Below, one piece after another: positions 23,555 through 35,107 of a stretch of DNA of 64,000 bases (the first letter of the stretch is position 1; every line of letters starts with the position of its first letter). A program made the translations under genes and the position numbers. The notes under the pieces were generated by a model, which did no database searches, was not told where the DNA came from, and was given only the letters and a program-made list of their open reading frames with translations. This DNA is from Gremmenia infestans (Eukaryota > Ascomycota > Leotiomycetes > Helotiales > Hamatocanthoscyphaceae): positions 682,001 to 746,000 of the forward strand of contig JAFEVB010000037.1 in assembly GCA_032629725.1 (NCBI GenBank). Reading direction: 5' to 3'.

Positions 23555-25496
23555 ACTAATGCATGGATATGATTTGGCGTTTTAGGCTATGTTTAGGATT
23601 CAAATTACAAGGGCGTTATTTTTGTTGATACCGTGGTTAAAGTGAATGTGGAATGCATTGGTGGAATACTGCTGCCGTTTTCGAGTTCCGTTTCTTGTGC
23701 TTCTGATTCACTCTTGCAGTATAGCGCCAGTAGAGCTGGTCTTTAAACCTTAGAACTTGTGTGTACCAGTACTTGATCATATGTCTTGACGAAAACATCT
23801 AGTAAAGACCTAACCTAGAAACCCACAATATATGATCTCTCAAGTTGCTTATCTTGATACTTTCTTATATATGAATATCACGTAGGTTTGAATATTTCCA
23901 GACTGGCAAAATAGTCGGACTTTAGATTTGCTAAGTCTGAAATCCCCGATACAGAATTTGGACTTGCCACACGTGTTCAGTTCAGAGTTCTTTTTCTGGC
24001 TCCGGCAAAGTTGGGCGGTATGATCTCTGAGAGCGGGTATACATGCTTTGATAGGTGCGCGTGTTTTCACGTGTTGGTGCCTAAGAGGAAGTTTAGGAGG
24101 AGTGAGAGTGAGAGTCGGGTGGGGACGGAAGGTGAGGCGTGTACTGTACGGAGTATGAACTGTCGGCGATGCTTACTGTGCCTTGCAGGTGCAGGTGCAT
24201 TGGATGTAGTGGGGGAAGCATGCGGATATGTCTGAATTTGAGTGAAAGTTTTATTCTAATGGACCGGGAAACCTTGACTTATATACATTGTACTCTGTAG
24301 TTTGGCTTCTTATATCGTAAGACTTGTGACATTCGACATGAACTCGTGCATGTAGTGTTCTGAGTCCTCTATGACTTAGAACCTGGTCTTTATTGACGCT
24401 GGCGGCTATGTGTGAAGAAAGCGGTATAACACTATAAGAGTTGAAAGATGCGTAGTAATGTTTTCTGGTTTCCTCTTGCTTGAACTATTCAGTATGATGA
24501 CTGTATTCCTCCTAGAGTCCCTACACGGTGATGTTACCCTGACTGTATCTTGCCACAATATACATTTAACAACTTTACAACGCTTAGATGAAACCCAACA
24601 TTCCTATGCTAGTACTTCGCGCTCTAAATAAGGCGCAGATAGTAGATAAACGTATTCAAAGGTTGTCTAATATTAAGCCACCAATAGATAACTCGTATTT
24701 CCGTAGTCAAGTTTACGGAGTATGACACCACCCCGGCCTGATTCCCCCTTTCTTACATGATCAGCTCTCGCTTAACTACCGAGGTCTTTGGGGCACCGAG
24801 CACCGGACTCTACGTGTATGAAAAAAGTGGCCGAATAATGTACCAAGACTCGCTTGTCTGTTAGGACAGTTTTTTCATACACGTAGAGCCGGAGCAATGG
24901 CCGCTTAAGTGTTCGCAGCCCTAGCCTTGCTTTAAGCGAGTATTAGGGGAATGAAAGGACGCTACAAGTTGTTTGTTTACATAAACTATATTTCCCTGTT
25001 GCTGTAACCTGACACTTTTTCACGGTAGTATTTTATAGTCCGGTCACGAATAACGCGTTTTCCAATAGGGAGAACAGTGAACACAGAAGATTCCATGTTC
25101 TAGAGCCATTTGTCAGCTGAGTGTGGGCACCCAAGTGTTCAAGTGGACACCCCCCTGTCCTCCCCGTTTTTATTCAACAATGGAACCACCTTTTTACTGT
25201 CTTTGCTTGGTGCGGCTCTAGTAACGTCCCATCGCTATTCCAACTTCAGAAAAAGTGGTTTCAGCAGCATCTCCAGATCTATATGCGCGCCAATCACAAA
25301 CCCATCATGCCCCAGATGGAGAGGGAGATCGCCTGGCTCTCCGAGACCATCTCTCCGCCTTCTCCACGCGCCTTACCCATGTTCTTGCGGGCGGCGGGGA
25401 GGGACGTATAAGAAGGGAGAAGTACCAGTTGAATGACAGATTTTACTTGTCACTATTCTTTTTACTAAGAAATAATACTCTAGTCATTTCGCGACT
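23555..25496. other. Intergenic, contains a palindromic MITE-like element
   Basis: No gene is supported in this 1.9-kb stretch. The frame at 25110-25436 is protein-like in parts but has no recognisable domain. The palindromic element at 24803-24892 is listed separately. The right end must contain the promoter of the sugar porter. Confidence 0.5.
24803..24892. mobile_element. 90-bp palindromic MITE-like element
   Basis: The left arm (24803-24826, CCGGACTCTACGTGTATG plus six A) is the reverse complement of the right arm (24870-24892) apart from one extra base, with about 43 bp between. Similarity continues a few bases further into the loop. The tetranucleotide AGCA flanks the element directly on both sides (24799-24802 and 24893-24896), as a target-site duplication would. 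Weaker inverted similarity extends outwards (CTCGCTTAA at 24767; TTAAGCGAG at 24932), so the palindrome may be nested in a larger, older element. No coding capacity is present. Confidence 0.5.
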
Positions 25497-27489
25497 ATGG
25501 CGCTTCCAACATTTCCCAAGATCAAAAATGTTTATTTCCTTGCTGCTATCGCCACTGTAGGTGGTATGTTGTGAGTCTCAAGTCAACTATAAATTTTTCA
25601 GAAGATAAATAGTAACGATTTCTCAGATTTGGTTTCGATATTTCGTCCATATCAGCTATCATTGGAACGTCTCAATATGTAGATTACTTCGACAACCCTC
25701 AAGGAACGACTCAGGGTGGTATTCAAGCAGCACTTGCTGGAGGGTCAGTCATTGGAGCCAGTAAGTTATTTTTTTCTAATTACACCACTATTCCTCCAAA
25801 TTAGACCTCTTTTTCCTTTTAGCAAATCATAAAACTAACTTTCAAAGTGATTGCTGGTCCCGTCTCCAACAAACTGGGCCGCCGCAACTCCATAGCCTTC
25901 GGCTGCATCTGGTGGCTTCTCGGAACCTCCCTACAAGCCGGTTGCAACGGCATCCCAATGCTAATCTGCGGACGTTTCATAAACGGTATCTGCGTCGGCA
26001 TTACCTCTTCCCAAGTACCCGTCTACCTGGCAGAAATCTCGCGCAAAGAAACCCGCGGCTCTATCATCGTAATCCAGCAATGGTCTATCGAATGGGGCAT
26101 CTTCATTATGTACTTCGCGGGATATGGCTGCTCTTTTATCGCCGGCCCTGCATCTTTCAGAACTGCCTGGGCCCTGCAGCTCGTTCCAGCTGTGTTTTTG
26201 ATGATGGGGATTCCGTTTTTGCCCGAGAGCCCCAGGTGGTTGGCGAAGGTTGGGCGGGAGCAAGAGGCGGTTGCTATTCTTGCTGATATTCAAGCTGGTG
26301 GAAACGTTAATGATCCACTAGTTCTAGCAGAGTGGGATGAGATCACGACAATTCTGGCCGCTGAACGAGAAGGTCAAAAGGGATGGAGAAGATTCATCAA
26401 AAATGGAATGTGTAAGTGATTGAATCTGAATCTTCCAACTTGAGTTTTATCGTGGAAAACGAAAGACTGACCGCTATTTTCATACAGGGAGACGCACTTT
26501 TGCTGGCTGTTCAGTACAGGCTTGGCAACAATTGAGTGGAGCTAACATAATGACATATTATGTCGTCTATATTTTTGAGATGGCAAACCTGACTGGCAAC
26601 ATCGGACTCGTTTCTTCTGGCATCCAATATGCAATTTTCATCGTCGGTACAGCTGCAACCTTCTTCTTTATCGATAAGACCGGTCGCCGTCCTCTTCTGG
26701 TAAGTTTCGAGAATCTCTCACTCAAGAACCCGTTCCTCCTTCGAGATGTCGACTAACAGGGCTCCCGCAGATCTACGGCGCCGTAGCAATGGGGGTGTGC
26801 ATGTTTGTTGTCGGAGGCGTCCTCGGATCCTACGGCACCTATCTCCCAGACGGACTCGACGGCAATCTCTCCGTGCGAATCCAGGTCACCGGCTCGCCAG
26901 CATACACTGTCATCGCATTTTGCTATCTCCTAGTCTTAGCATACTCCCTCACGTTAGCTCCCATTGCGTGGGTCTATGCGGCTGAAGTCTGGTCCCTCGA
27001 GACTCGTGCTACCGGCATGGCGCTAGCATCTATCGCAAACTGGCTGTTCAACTTCGCAATCGGATTCTTCATCCCGCCTGGCTTCCAAAACATCTCGTGG
27101 AAGTTGTTTATCATATTCGGCGTGTTGTGTTTTGCTGCTGCTGTACAAGCGTTTGTCAGGTAAGTTTTCCAATCAAAACAGAACAAAAGCAAAGCTGCCA
27201 CTCAACTCTTTGGTATGATTTGTTGAAAATCCAGATTACTGACTGCGAAACCTACAGCTACCCCGAAACAGCTGGCAAGACTCTGGAGGAGATCGAACTC
27301 TTATTTGCAAAGGATGGACCGCATCCTTGGAACACGAAACCGGGTAATAGTTTGTTGGACGCCAGGGTTCAGGATATTCAGGAACATGGAGGGAAGGTTG
27401 GCGCAGCGTTCAATGGTGCGGAGGTAGAGACAGCCGAGGATGTGGAGAAGACTGCCGCTCCCCCACGAGCTATTGAGACTATTGCTTGA
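25497..27489 (+). CDS. MFS sugar-porter-family transporter (hexose-transporter-like)
   Basis: The model has six exons: 25497-25570, 25627-25760, 25848-26411, 26488-26699, 26771-27159 and 27258-27489, giving 534 aa. It is a twelve-helix sugar porter of the plasma membrane. Signatures seen are GGMLFGFD in helix 1 (split by intron 1), NKLGRR after helix 2, PVYLAE in helix 4, PESPRW after helix 6, AWQQLSGAN in helix 7 (a QQLSG motif linked to hexose binding), DKTGRR, WVYAAEVW in helix 10, and YPETAGKTLEE after helix 12. The tail is long and hydrophilic. These features fit monosaccharide:proton symporters, but the exact sugar is not predictable. It is not closely related to the porter at 4.2-6.0 kb, so the two are separate family members. 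Confidence 0.92.
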
Positions 27490-29056
27490 AGGTAGAATAG
27501 ATAGAAGATAAAAGGAGGGAGATAGTGTAGAATTCCTGACATATTAAACTAGACGGGGATGGAAAATCGCAAACTTGCAACTCACTTCTATCATTCCTCT
27601 GATTGAGCTTTAATTCGATCATCTTCATGATCTACCAATTCCAACAAGAGTAAAGGGGTTATGGCGAATCACAGCTCACTAATGACCAAAAAGAGGTCAA
27701 CGGAGGTGAAGAATATGCTAGTTTTAAGCTCTCCAAGACGAGAATACTAAACTAAAAAGGGAAGAAGGGATTTGGGGTGGGAGGCAGCCCCTGTTGCCTG
27801 CTTATACTAGCTAACTCACACAGCTTCTAGGGTGTGGCATGATATAGAAATTGTTAGGGATAAAAGGTATTCACACGGGAAAGAGAGGTGATCGAAACCA
27901 CACAAAGAGGGCTAGTCGCAGGCTCAGGAATAGCCTCAATGACGTAGGACGTGTGAATGGTGGAAGCTCGTGGCACATGCTGCAGCAGTATGTCACTAGT
28001 CTGTGACAAAGAGGGGCCGAACTATTTGAGCTTGCATACTAAATGTCCAAGGATTCGATGGTGATTAGTTTCATTGCAAGTCATGCTTTATGAGCAATGA
28101 GCGGCTCGCCAATATGCTTGGAAGCAGGAGAAGAGAAGAATAGGGGAAAGAGAGCCGAGCTTTAGCACGTGACTGAAGTACAAGGCAAATTTGGCAGAAA
28201 GGGAATGCAGATCAGAGGAATAAATTTGGAAAATCCAAAGGGAAATTACAAGCTATCTCTAGACCCGGTGTGAATCCTGTATGGCAGGTGCTGTTCAAGT
28301 GTCAACATGTGACCTCGCTTCTGTTCCTTCCCCTTCGGGTGAAATTCACCTTTCAAGTCGCGTCTCTCGCACAGAAGAAAACAAACCTTCTCCAATCCAT
28401 TCCATATGGTATCTATCCATCCTCTCTTCAATCCGCGAATGACAAAGACCAATCCCCGACTGCATTCCATACTTGGACGGTAAGACCTCCCTGCCCCGTT
28501 CCCCGTTCCTCGTCTACTGGAGCTTGTCTCGAGCTCGAGAAGCATTGCAGTCCCCGCGTTGGACCAAAATCCATCAAGATACCATCACCACGCACTCTCC
28601 TATTACAAACCACAATGGCTGAAACTTCTTCAATCAGCGCAGGTTCATCTCGCGCGCGACGCTCCTTAGTGGGATTATCCACGAAGCTGAGGCTGGACCC
28701 GTCGCATTACAAACCTCACTAGCATATCAGACCTCACCTGTCAGAGACTCACTTGTGGAAATTCACTGCAAACCTGTAAGCTTCACCTTCCACAAGTTCC
28801 ACAACAGCCCAATTTTGCGCGCCTTGGGCAGAGAGCATCTACGGAGACTCATGTGATGTTCTCTACATCAAATCCCAACCAGCTTCTCTGAATTTACTGA
28901 CCAGAAAAACAGGATGAGTGGCTGGCATTAATAAGCCTGGTGATCAGGATCATATTGCTGCAAGCCACTGACTGTCTTGCGGTTCCCGCTAGGTAAGCTC
29001 TTCGATACCCTCAAACAGTACTGGCACTGACTAAAGAACAAACAGGAGCTGTCAAC
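27490..29056. other. Intergenic; leader region of the axis-like gene
   Basis: I find no firmly supported gene. A 35-codon ORF begins at 28615 (MAETSSIS) behind a C/T-rich leader and a GTAAGACC donor-like site near 28480. It could be a short uORF in a spliced leader of the next gene or chance. The rest is A/G-rich non-coding sequence. Confidence 0.4.
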
Positions 29057-32000
29057 ATGCCTCCAAAAGGATCCCAAAAGACCAACCCCAAGTCTCACCA
29101 AGGCACTACGGCAGCATTCAAGAAGCTCTCTGAGCACCTGAAGAAGGCATGGACGACCAAAGGAGAGATCAAGTAAGCCCAGCATCAGTACGAACATCCA
29201 CTACATGATGCTAACGGAAATAATAGAGCTCCAGAAGTAGTGAACACGCTAAAGGGAATACTTAGAACCCAGCGGCAAAAGGCAACATCTCTGGAGCCAA
29301 GATTTCTGATCGATGTCGTATCCAGCATACAAAACGACGGAGAGGACCTGGGCAGTCGAATCGATGAAACTATCTTCAGCATTATAGTGGAGACAATCAT
29401 TCAGACAGATTATTGCATTGAAAATGAACGTGCACTGTACTTACTCTCGGTATGTGTTCTTCCCGACCAGCTGTAAAAGCACCTGTCTAATTTAGCTAGG
29501 CTTCACTACACAGTGACAGAAATGGAACTGTCAGCGGCAAGACCATCCAGAAGAGAAAATACCTGATTGGAAAAAGCATACTGCAGTCGGCACTAAGCTA
29601 CTTTATCGACACCAATAATCACCCCGGAATGCGCAGATGGGTAAGATCCAAGCCCCACATTTAGGTCGTTCACTTACACAAGCAAGGCTGGTATTCTGTG
29701 TAACCAGCTTCTTCAAGGTTCAGAGGAGAACTGCAGCAGACTAAGCACAGGTTCCGATCAGACAAGGTAAGAATTGTTTGCGGGGTAAGTAGCTTTCTCT
29801 GAAGCTGCTGACTTTGCAATAGACAGAGCATTGGCGAGGTTGTGATCAACGAGACCAACGAAGTCATCAGAATCATCTGTGGGAAGTTAATGAGAACAGC
29901 AATGCAAAGTAGCGACGTGACTTTAGAGAGTCTTTGGCACGTCAATTCTGACAAAGAATTGTATGAAGGATTTCCAATTGGCCCTCAAGCTGATGAGGAA
30001 TGGAGCCAGCTTTTCAATGGCTATATCGATAATCTGTTCAACGATAGTAGAATTGCTGAGTCGTGAGTTATCACATTCAAAGCTTGAACCTGGACTAACA
30101 AGAAACAGTAATGTAGACTTGCTTTTTGCGGAAGGTTGCGAGCTGATACCTGGTCATAAGTTTGGTTCTGAGAACAACCATATCAACATTATGGTGGATG
30201 AGAATCGGGAGTGGTTGACCATTATGTCTTCTACAACAGAATCCATGGACCATATCATCGACATCCCAATACTTTCAATCGACAGACTTGTGGCCATATT
30301 CCAAGATAATTCCCAGGAAGAAATGCTCGAGCTTCTAGTGCGGATCAAGAACGATAACGATATGTTCTGCTCCTTGGATGGAGAAGGGGTAAAGTTGGAC
30401 GCTGTTAATATTTACTTAGCCGCGAATGTTCTCGATGCACTTGAAAGATGTCTTCACGAAAAGCACCCCAGCCTAGAAGTTCTGGAAGAATACAGAAACC
30501 CCGATAGCGGTGTTGACGAGAATACCTCAGAGCCGATAAACAGTCAACAAGCAGCAGTCATTGAGTTGAAAGATGGAATATTGGAAACTTTCGAGGAGTC
30601 TGGTGCTGACGGAGATAAGTCGGAGCCGATTCACAGTCAACAGGCAGCAATCATTGTGTTGGAAGAAGGAGAACTGAAAACTGTCAAGGAAGCTGCTGGA
30701 ATTGTTATTGGAGATAATTTGGAGGCAAAAGAAGGTCAACAGGCAGAACCTGTCCTGGTGTTGGATCATGGAGAATCGAAAAATTTCAAGGCAGTTGCAA
30801 GAAAAGGACCAAGGAACGGTTTCACTAAGGGTTTTCCGGAGCCGGAGATCGAACTAAGATCCGCTCTAGAAAGCCGGCTGTCAGATGACAAAGGCATTAA
30901 TCTCGACGCAGAGGCACCAGAAAATCAGATTTCCAACACCGACCTGTATGAAGCAAGCCCACTAGGCAAGAAATGCCAGCCTACGGTCGGGAGCGTGGTG
31001 GACGCGCAAGATGAAGTTAGCCCCAATCCTCGTCCAAAGGGCCCGCAAGGCAAGACGGCATCAAAATCGAATGCCAAGAAACGCAATAGGATAAAACCCA
31101 TTGCAAAGCAACCCATCCGAGCCAGTCAGTATGCTCTAAAGGTAAACGAAGTACAGAAGCCTCTTGCGGTGGCAGAGCAGATTAAACATTCCACCAAAGC
31201 TACAGCCACCAAAGGCCAAACAGGCGCGAAACCATCAAAAATCGCAAAGGTGGCCTCGCAGGCAAAAGCACCTGAGGTCTTACATTCCAAGTCACTTTCA
31301 AGCCCGGAGACCAATGACGCATCAACACCAAAAACTACCGAGGGTGCTGAGAAAGATGACGAGGATTTTGTCCCACCACCACAGACTACAAGTCAACATC
31401 TCGCAAATGTCAGTCAAACAAGAAGCAAAAAGTTAGACGCAACTGCCATACATGCCGCGCGTGCAAAAGGGCGGGGCACTCAGTCGCGGGGTCAAGGAGC
31501 GAAGGCACCTGCATCCGACGTAGCTGATGTCTATGAGATCCCGGACGAGGAAGACGGCCACAAGCCTGCGGTTGGGAAAAGAAAGTCTAAAGCTCCCCCA
31601 AAGGCAGCACCAAAGTCTCAGAAGCAGAACAAGAAAGCTGCTCCAAAGGTAGACCTGAAGAAAAGACAATCCGTACCTTCAGCAATTGAGAGTGTGGAAG
31701 GTACCAAGAGTAAGCCAACAGCGAAAGAGCGAGAACTCGCGGTGCCAGTTGACGAGAGCATGCAGCCGTCGCTACCGAAGTCCGGGGCCAACGTTAAAAA
31801 GCGACAGTCCCCACCGGGGATTGGGGATATGCCGCCTCCAGAGCCAAGTGTTACAAGAAGCAGCAGAAATGCCACGAGTCAGGCCCGCGAGGCTGAAAGC
31901 CAGTCAAAAAAGCCAAAGGCGACTGTTGCCCAAGCTGAAAAAGCTAGTGAGCCATCCCAAGGCGGAGATGACTTTTCAATGGCAATTGATGCCGATTTAT

Positions 32001-34417
32001 TTGGCTCAATTCCCGTCCTTGAGGACGTTGTTAAGGAACCACCAAACAAAAAGAGCTCTCGGCCAATGGAAGTTGCGGAGAAGATCACAAAAAATAGGGC
32101 TGAACAATCGACCAAGGATTCGTGTCTTGACATGGCATCCAAATTAGAAAGTATTCTTGGTTCAATAGGCACAGATGAAGATCCTCACGCCAATGAACTG
32201 GCTTCTCCGACTCAATCAAGCAATGAGAAGCGAGCTCCTGAACATGGACCTGAAGATGCCATTGACGAACTTGCTGTTCCATCTGACAACCCGTCTACAA
32301 CATTCAAGCGAAAATCTGCTACTGACGCTAGCCTAGGCACCTTCAAAGTTCCTGATAAACCTAAGCAATCGAGCAGTGAGAACCGAGCTGCTAAAAATCG
32401 AACTGAAGATGCCATTGATGACCTTGCTCTAGCTGAAAACACATCTACAACATTCAAACGAAGATCTGTCGCTACCGGCGCCGGCCCAAGCACCTTCAAG
32501 GTTTTGGATAAACCAAAGCAATCGAGCCAAACCCAAGAAAAAGGAGAGGTTATTCGGGGCAGAACAACCAAAGGCCTTGCAGATGCTACTCCCGATCGCG
32601 CAGAGTCGTTAACTGGATCGTCAACTCCGTTTGAACAGGGAAGTGGTCTGAACGAATCAAGAAAACGAAAGGCACTGAGCAACAAAGGCTCTCTTTCGAA
32701 ACGACCGCGACCAGCCGAAGTTGATTCTCGGGTTCAAGATGTGGAGCCTTCACCTCGAAGAAGCCCACGTATTGCGGCCAAATTAAATCAAAAGAGCCAA
32801 GACCCTTCGCCTTTACGGAATTTCGAAACCCCGGAGGTAGACCAAGAAGGGCCACAGGAACAACTCTCACGAGCGATAATAAGCCAAAAAGCCTTGCAGA
32901 ACCGTGCAAAATCCCGCAATGAGACGGTAGTTAATGCGGTCGGACTTGCGATTCGCCCAGCCCAAGAGCACAGGAAGAAGGCACCGTTAATAGCACGAAG
33001 AAGTCCTAGGGGTAGAGCGAAGGTGCAAGAGAGCACAGAAGATCCGGATACCGCACATTCGAAGACGCCTTTGGTCGATGATCGCAGATCTCGAAAGCCG
33101 AACGTCATAAGCTTCAGTAAACATGGAGCTCTTAACCAAGGGATCTCAAGTACTCCCAGAGAATCGCCTAGGCGTAATGTCCCAGCAAATACTCCGACAA
33201 AGGAGCTTTCCCACGGAAAGAGAAAGCGTGATAGGGACGATTTTGTTCATGTGCAAAGCCCCCCAAAGAAGCGCTTATATGACAGCCCCATGGAACAAGA
33301 TTTCGTTGATGAATCTGGAGAGGACGACCATCCGGTCTTTGGAAGTAGTCCGCCTCAGCCACCTCTTAAGCAGACAAAAGCCATCGAGACTATAAGACTG
33401 GTGAAACAGAGTTCTCAATTATCCCGTGTTGATGTGAACGGCAGTCCACGTGCGTCCCCAGGCACGCAACAGATTGATCATATCCGCAAGGCGAAATTGA
33501 GGCTGGAGAAGCCAATCCGACTGGTCGAAGAGCAGATAGAGCCGGAAGAGAAGACGCCGCAAGTTCGAGAACGTAGTTTTTCCGACGCCTTTGGACCAAG
33601 AGTAAGATTGGAAAATCGGTCAAAGGCACGCCCAGAATCCGTTGACAAGACCGAACCCCGTTATGTGGCCCACAAGAAGACGAAAAATGGACACTATGAA
33701 AAGATTGACTCCGAAGAGGTCATTCTACCAGAGAAGGAATTGGCAGATCCGTTCCGGGAAGAGGGTCAACTATCCAACCATTTCAGTCAACGTCTTCGAG
33801 CTGGGCCAACCATGACAGAAAAGAGTCATGTTATCAGAGGCCAAAAGAGAGGGGATGTTCGAGGATATCAGGAAGATCCGGAGAAGACTTTGGTCAACAT
33901 GGAAGATCGGCTTCCGAGCCTAAGTAGTGGCAGTACGGCTGAGAGCCAATCCAGCGAGGCTTCGAGATCACCACTTGGGGAGATGGCTCTAGAAGCGCAG
34001 TGGAACATGGCCATCAGACCACATTACGCAACCCTGGCACAAGCTGTTCACCGCATAGCTGATGTAAAGAATGTGTCCTAGAGCTGTGAATACGATGCTA
34101 ATAGGTAACAGGAGGTGATTATCAGACTTGCGGGCGAGGAGGACAAAATGGGCTTGCTCGTCGAGGAGTACAAGGAGAATGGTACTAAGGTTCTCGACAG
34201 TCTTGTTCAAAAGCGGGCCGGGGAGAAATCTAAGATGCTGCATAACCTCACGGAGAAGAAGAACGCCATAGTGAAGACCTATACGGCGACTAGAAGTTCG
34301 ATTTCCAAATTGGTGGAGAAGTTGAAGCAGAGACCTCTTACACGAGTGGACAAGGAATGGCGTAGCAAGCAAGATTTGATCCGGGAACAGATGGATCAAG
34401 GTGGTGGAAATGAGTGA
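29057..34417 (+). CDS. Large modular protein; candidate Red1/SYCP2-type meiotic chromosome axis protein
   Basis: There are seven exons: 29057-29172, 29227-29449, 29500-29640, 29687-29766, 29823-30062, 30109-34063 and 34112-34417, giving 1686 aa; every join keeps frame. Residues 1 to about 265 look all-helical (FLIDVVSSIQ, SILQSALSYF, ILCNQLLQG), as in an armadillo-like array. About 266-350 look beta-rich (HINIMVDENREWLTIM, IDIPILSIDRLVAIF), as in a PH-like fold. A very long Lys/Ser/Pro/Glu-rich disordered middle follows, with repeated RRSPR-type basic patches and a duplicated NSQQAAVIELKDG/HSQQAAIIVLEEG unit. The last 102 residues form a charged helix (LVEEYKENGTKVLDSLVQKR). Helical array, PH-like domain, long linker and C-terminal coiled coil is the known layout of SYCP2 and Red1, which organise the meiotic axis. 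Sequence identity to them is not evident, so the assignment is inference. Otherwise it is an unknown nuclear protein. Confidence 0.6.
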
Positions 34418-35107
34418 AGAGGATGATGCTAACGGTCGATTTGCTGCACTTTTTGCGTGGAATAGAATTTCTCTGTGCTATTGCATGGCAGATATTAAGA
34501 AACAGTTAATTAGGGGAGTTTCTGGCAATTCATGTGGTCAGGGAAAGGAAATGGGAAAGGAAATTGCACGAGGTTAATGATATATGAGCAGACAACGAGC
34601 ACGTGTGTACAGATAATACAGTAGCATCAGGACACAATCCACAGAGATGCATTTGCAATTACAAGGGAGTCAAAGTATTGTGAATATGTAATCCAGGGTG
34701 AGTTGAGTGATATTGAAAAGAAGAGAAGACGCGGCGCGGCAAACAAATGACGACGTTGGCTGCAGAAAAGCTGAGACCAGGCCAGGCCATTCCATTCGTT
34801 CAAAATCTGCCCCTCACTCATCTCCATCCCCAGCCTGCCTTCAATCTTGCAAGCCGCAGCGACAACGACGACAACGACAGACAAAGGAGATAATAGAGCT
34901 TTGGACTCTTTCCTCTCCAATTCTCTACAACCCATCCATCCGCTAGTCTTGCCACCCCCCTTCTCTTTCGATCCCCTCTATCTATCTTCCAAACATCTAC
35001 TCTATCCATACGGACGGCATACATTCGATACCATACAAATACCCCGCGCCTGCTGTCGAAACCTGTAGTATTGTAGCTCAAGTGCAAGTACGGGACGGTA
35101 GGATAGG
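34418..35107. other. Intergenic, no gene seen
   Basis: This region contains the 3' end of the axis-like gene and the promoter of DEN1. The stretch at 34840-35000 is strongly C/T-rich, as in fungal promoters. The frames in it are low-complexity shadows. Confidence 0.55.

Noticed and set aside
25110..25436. Open frames upstream of the second sugar porter
   Set aside because: Three overlapping frames of similar length with no motif; most likely promoter-region chance.
28615..28722. 35-codon ORF starting MAETSSIS
   Set aside because: Too short to call a gene without transcript data; noted as possible uORF only.
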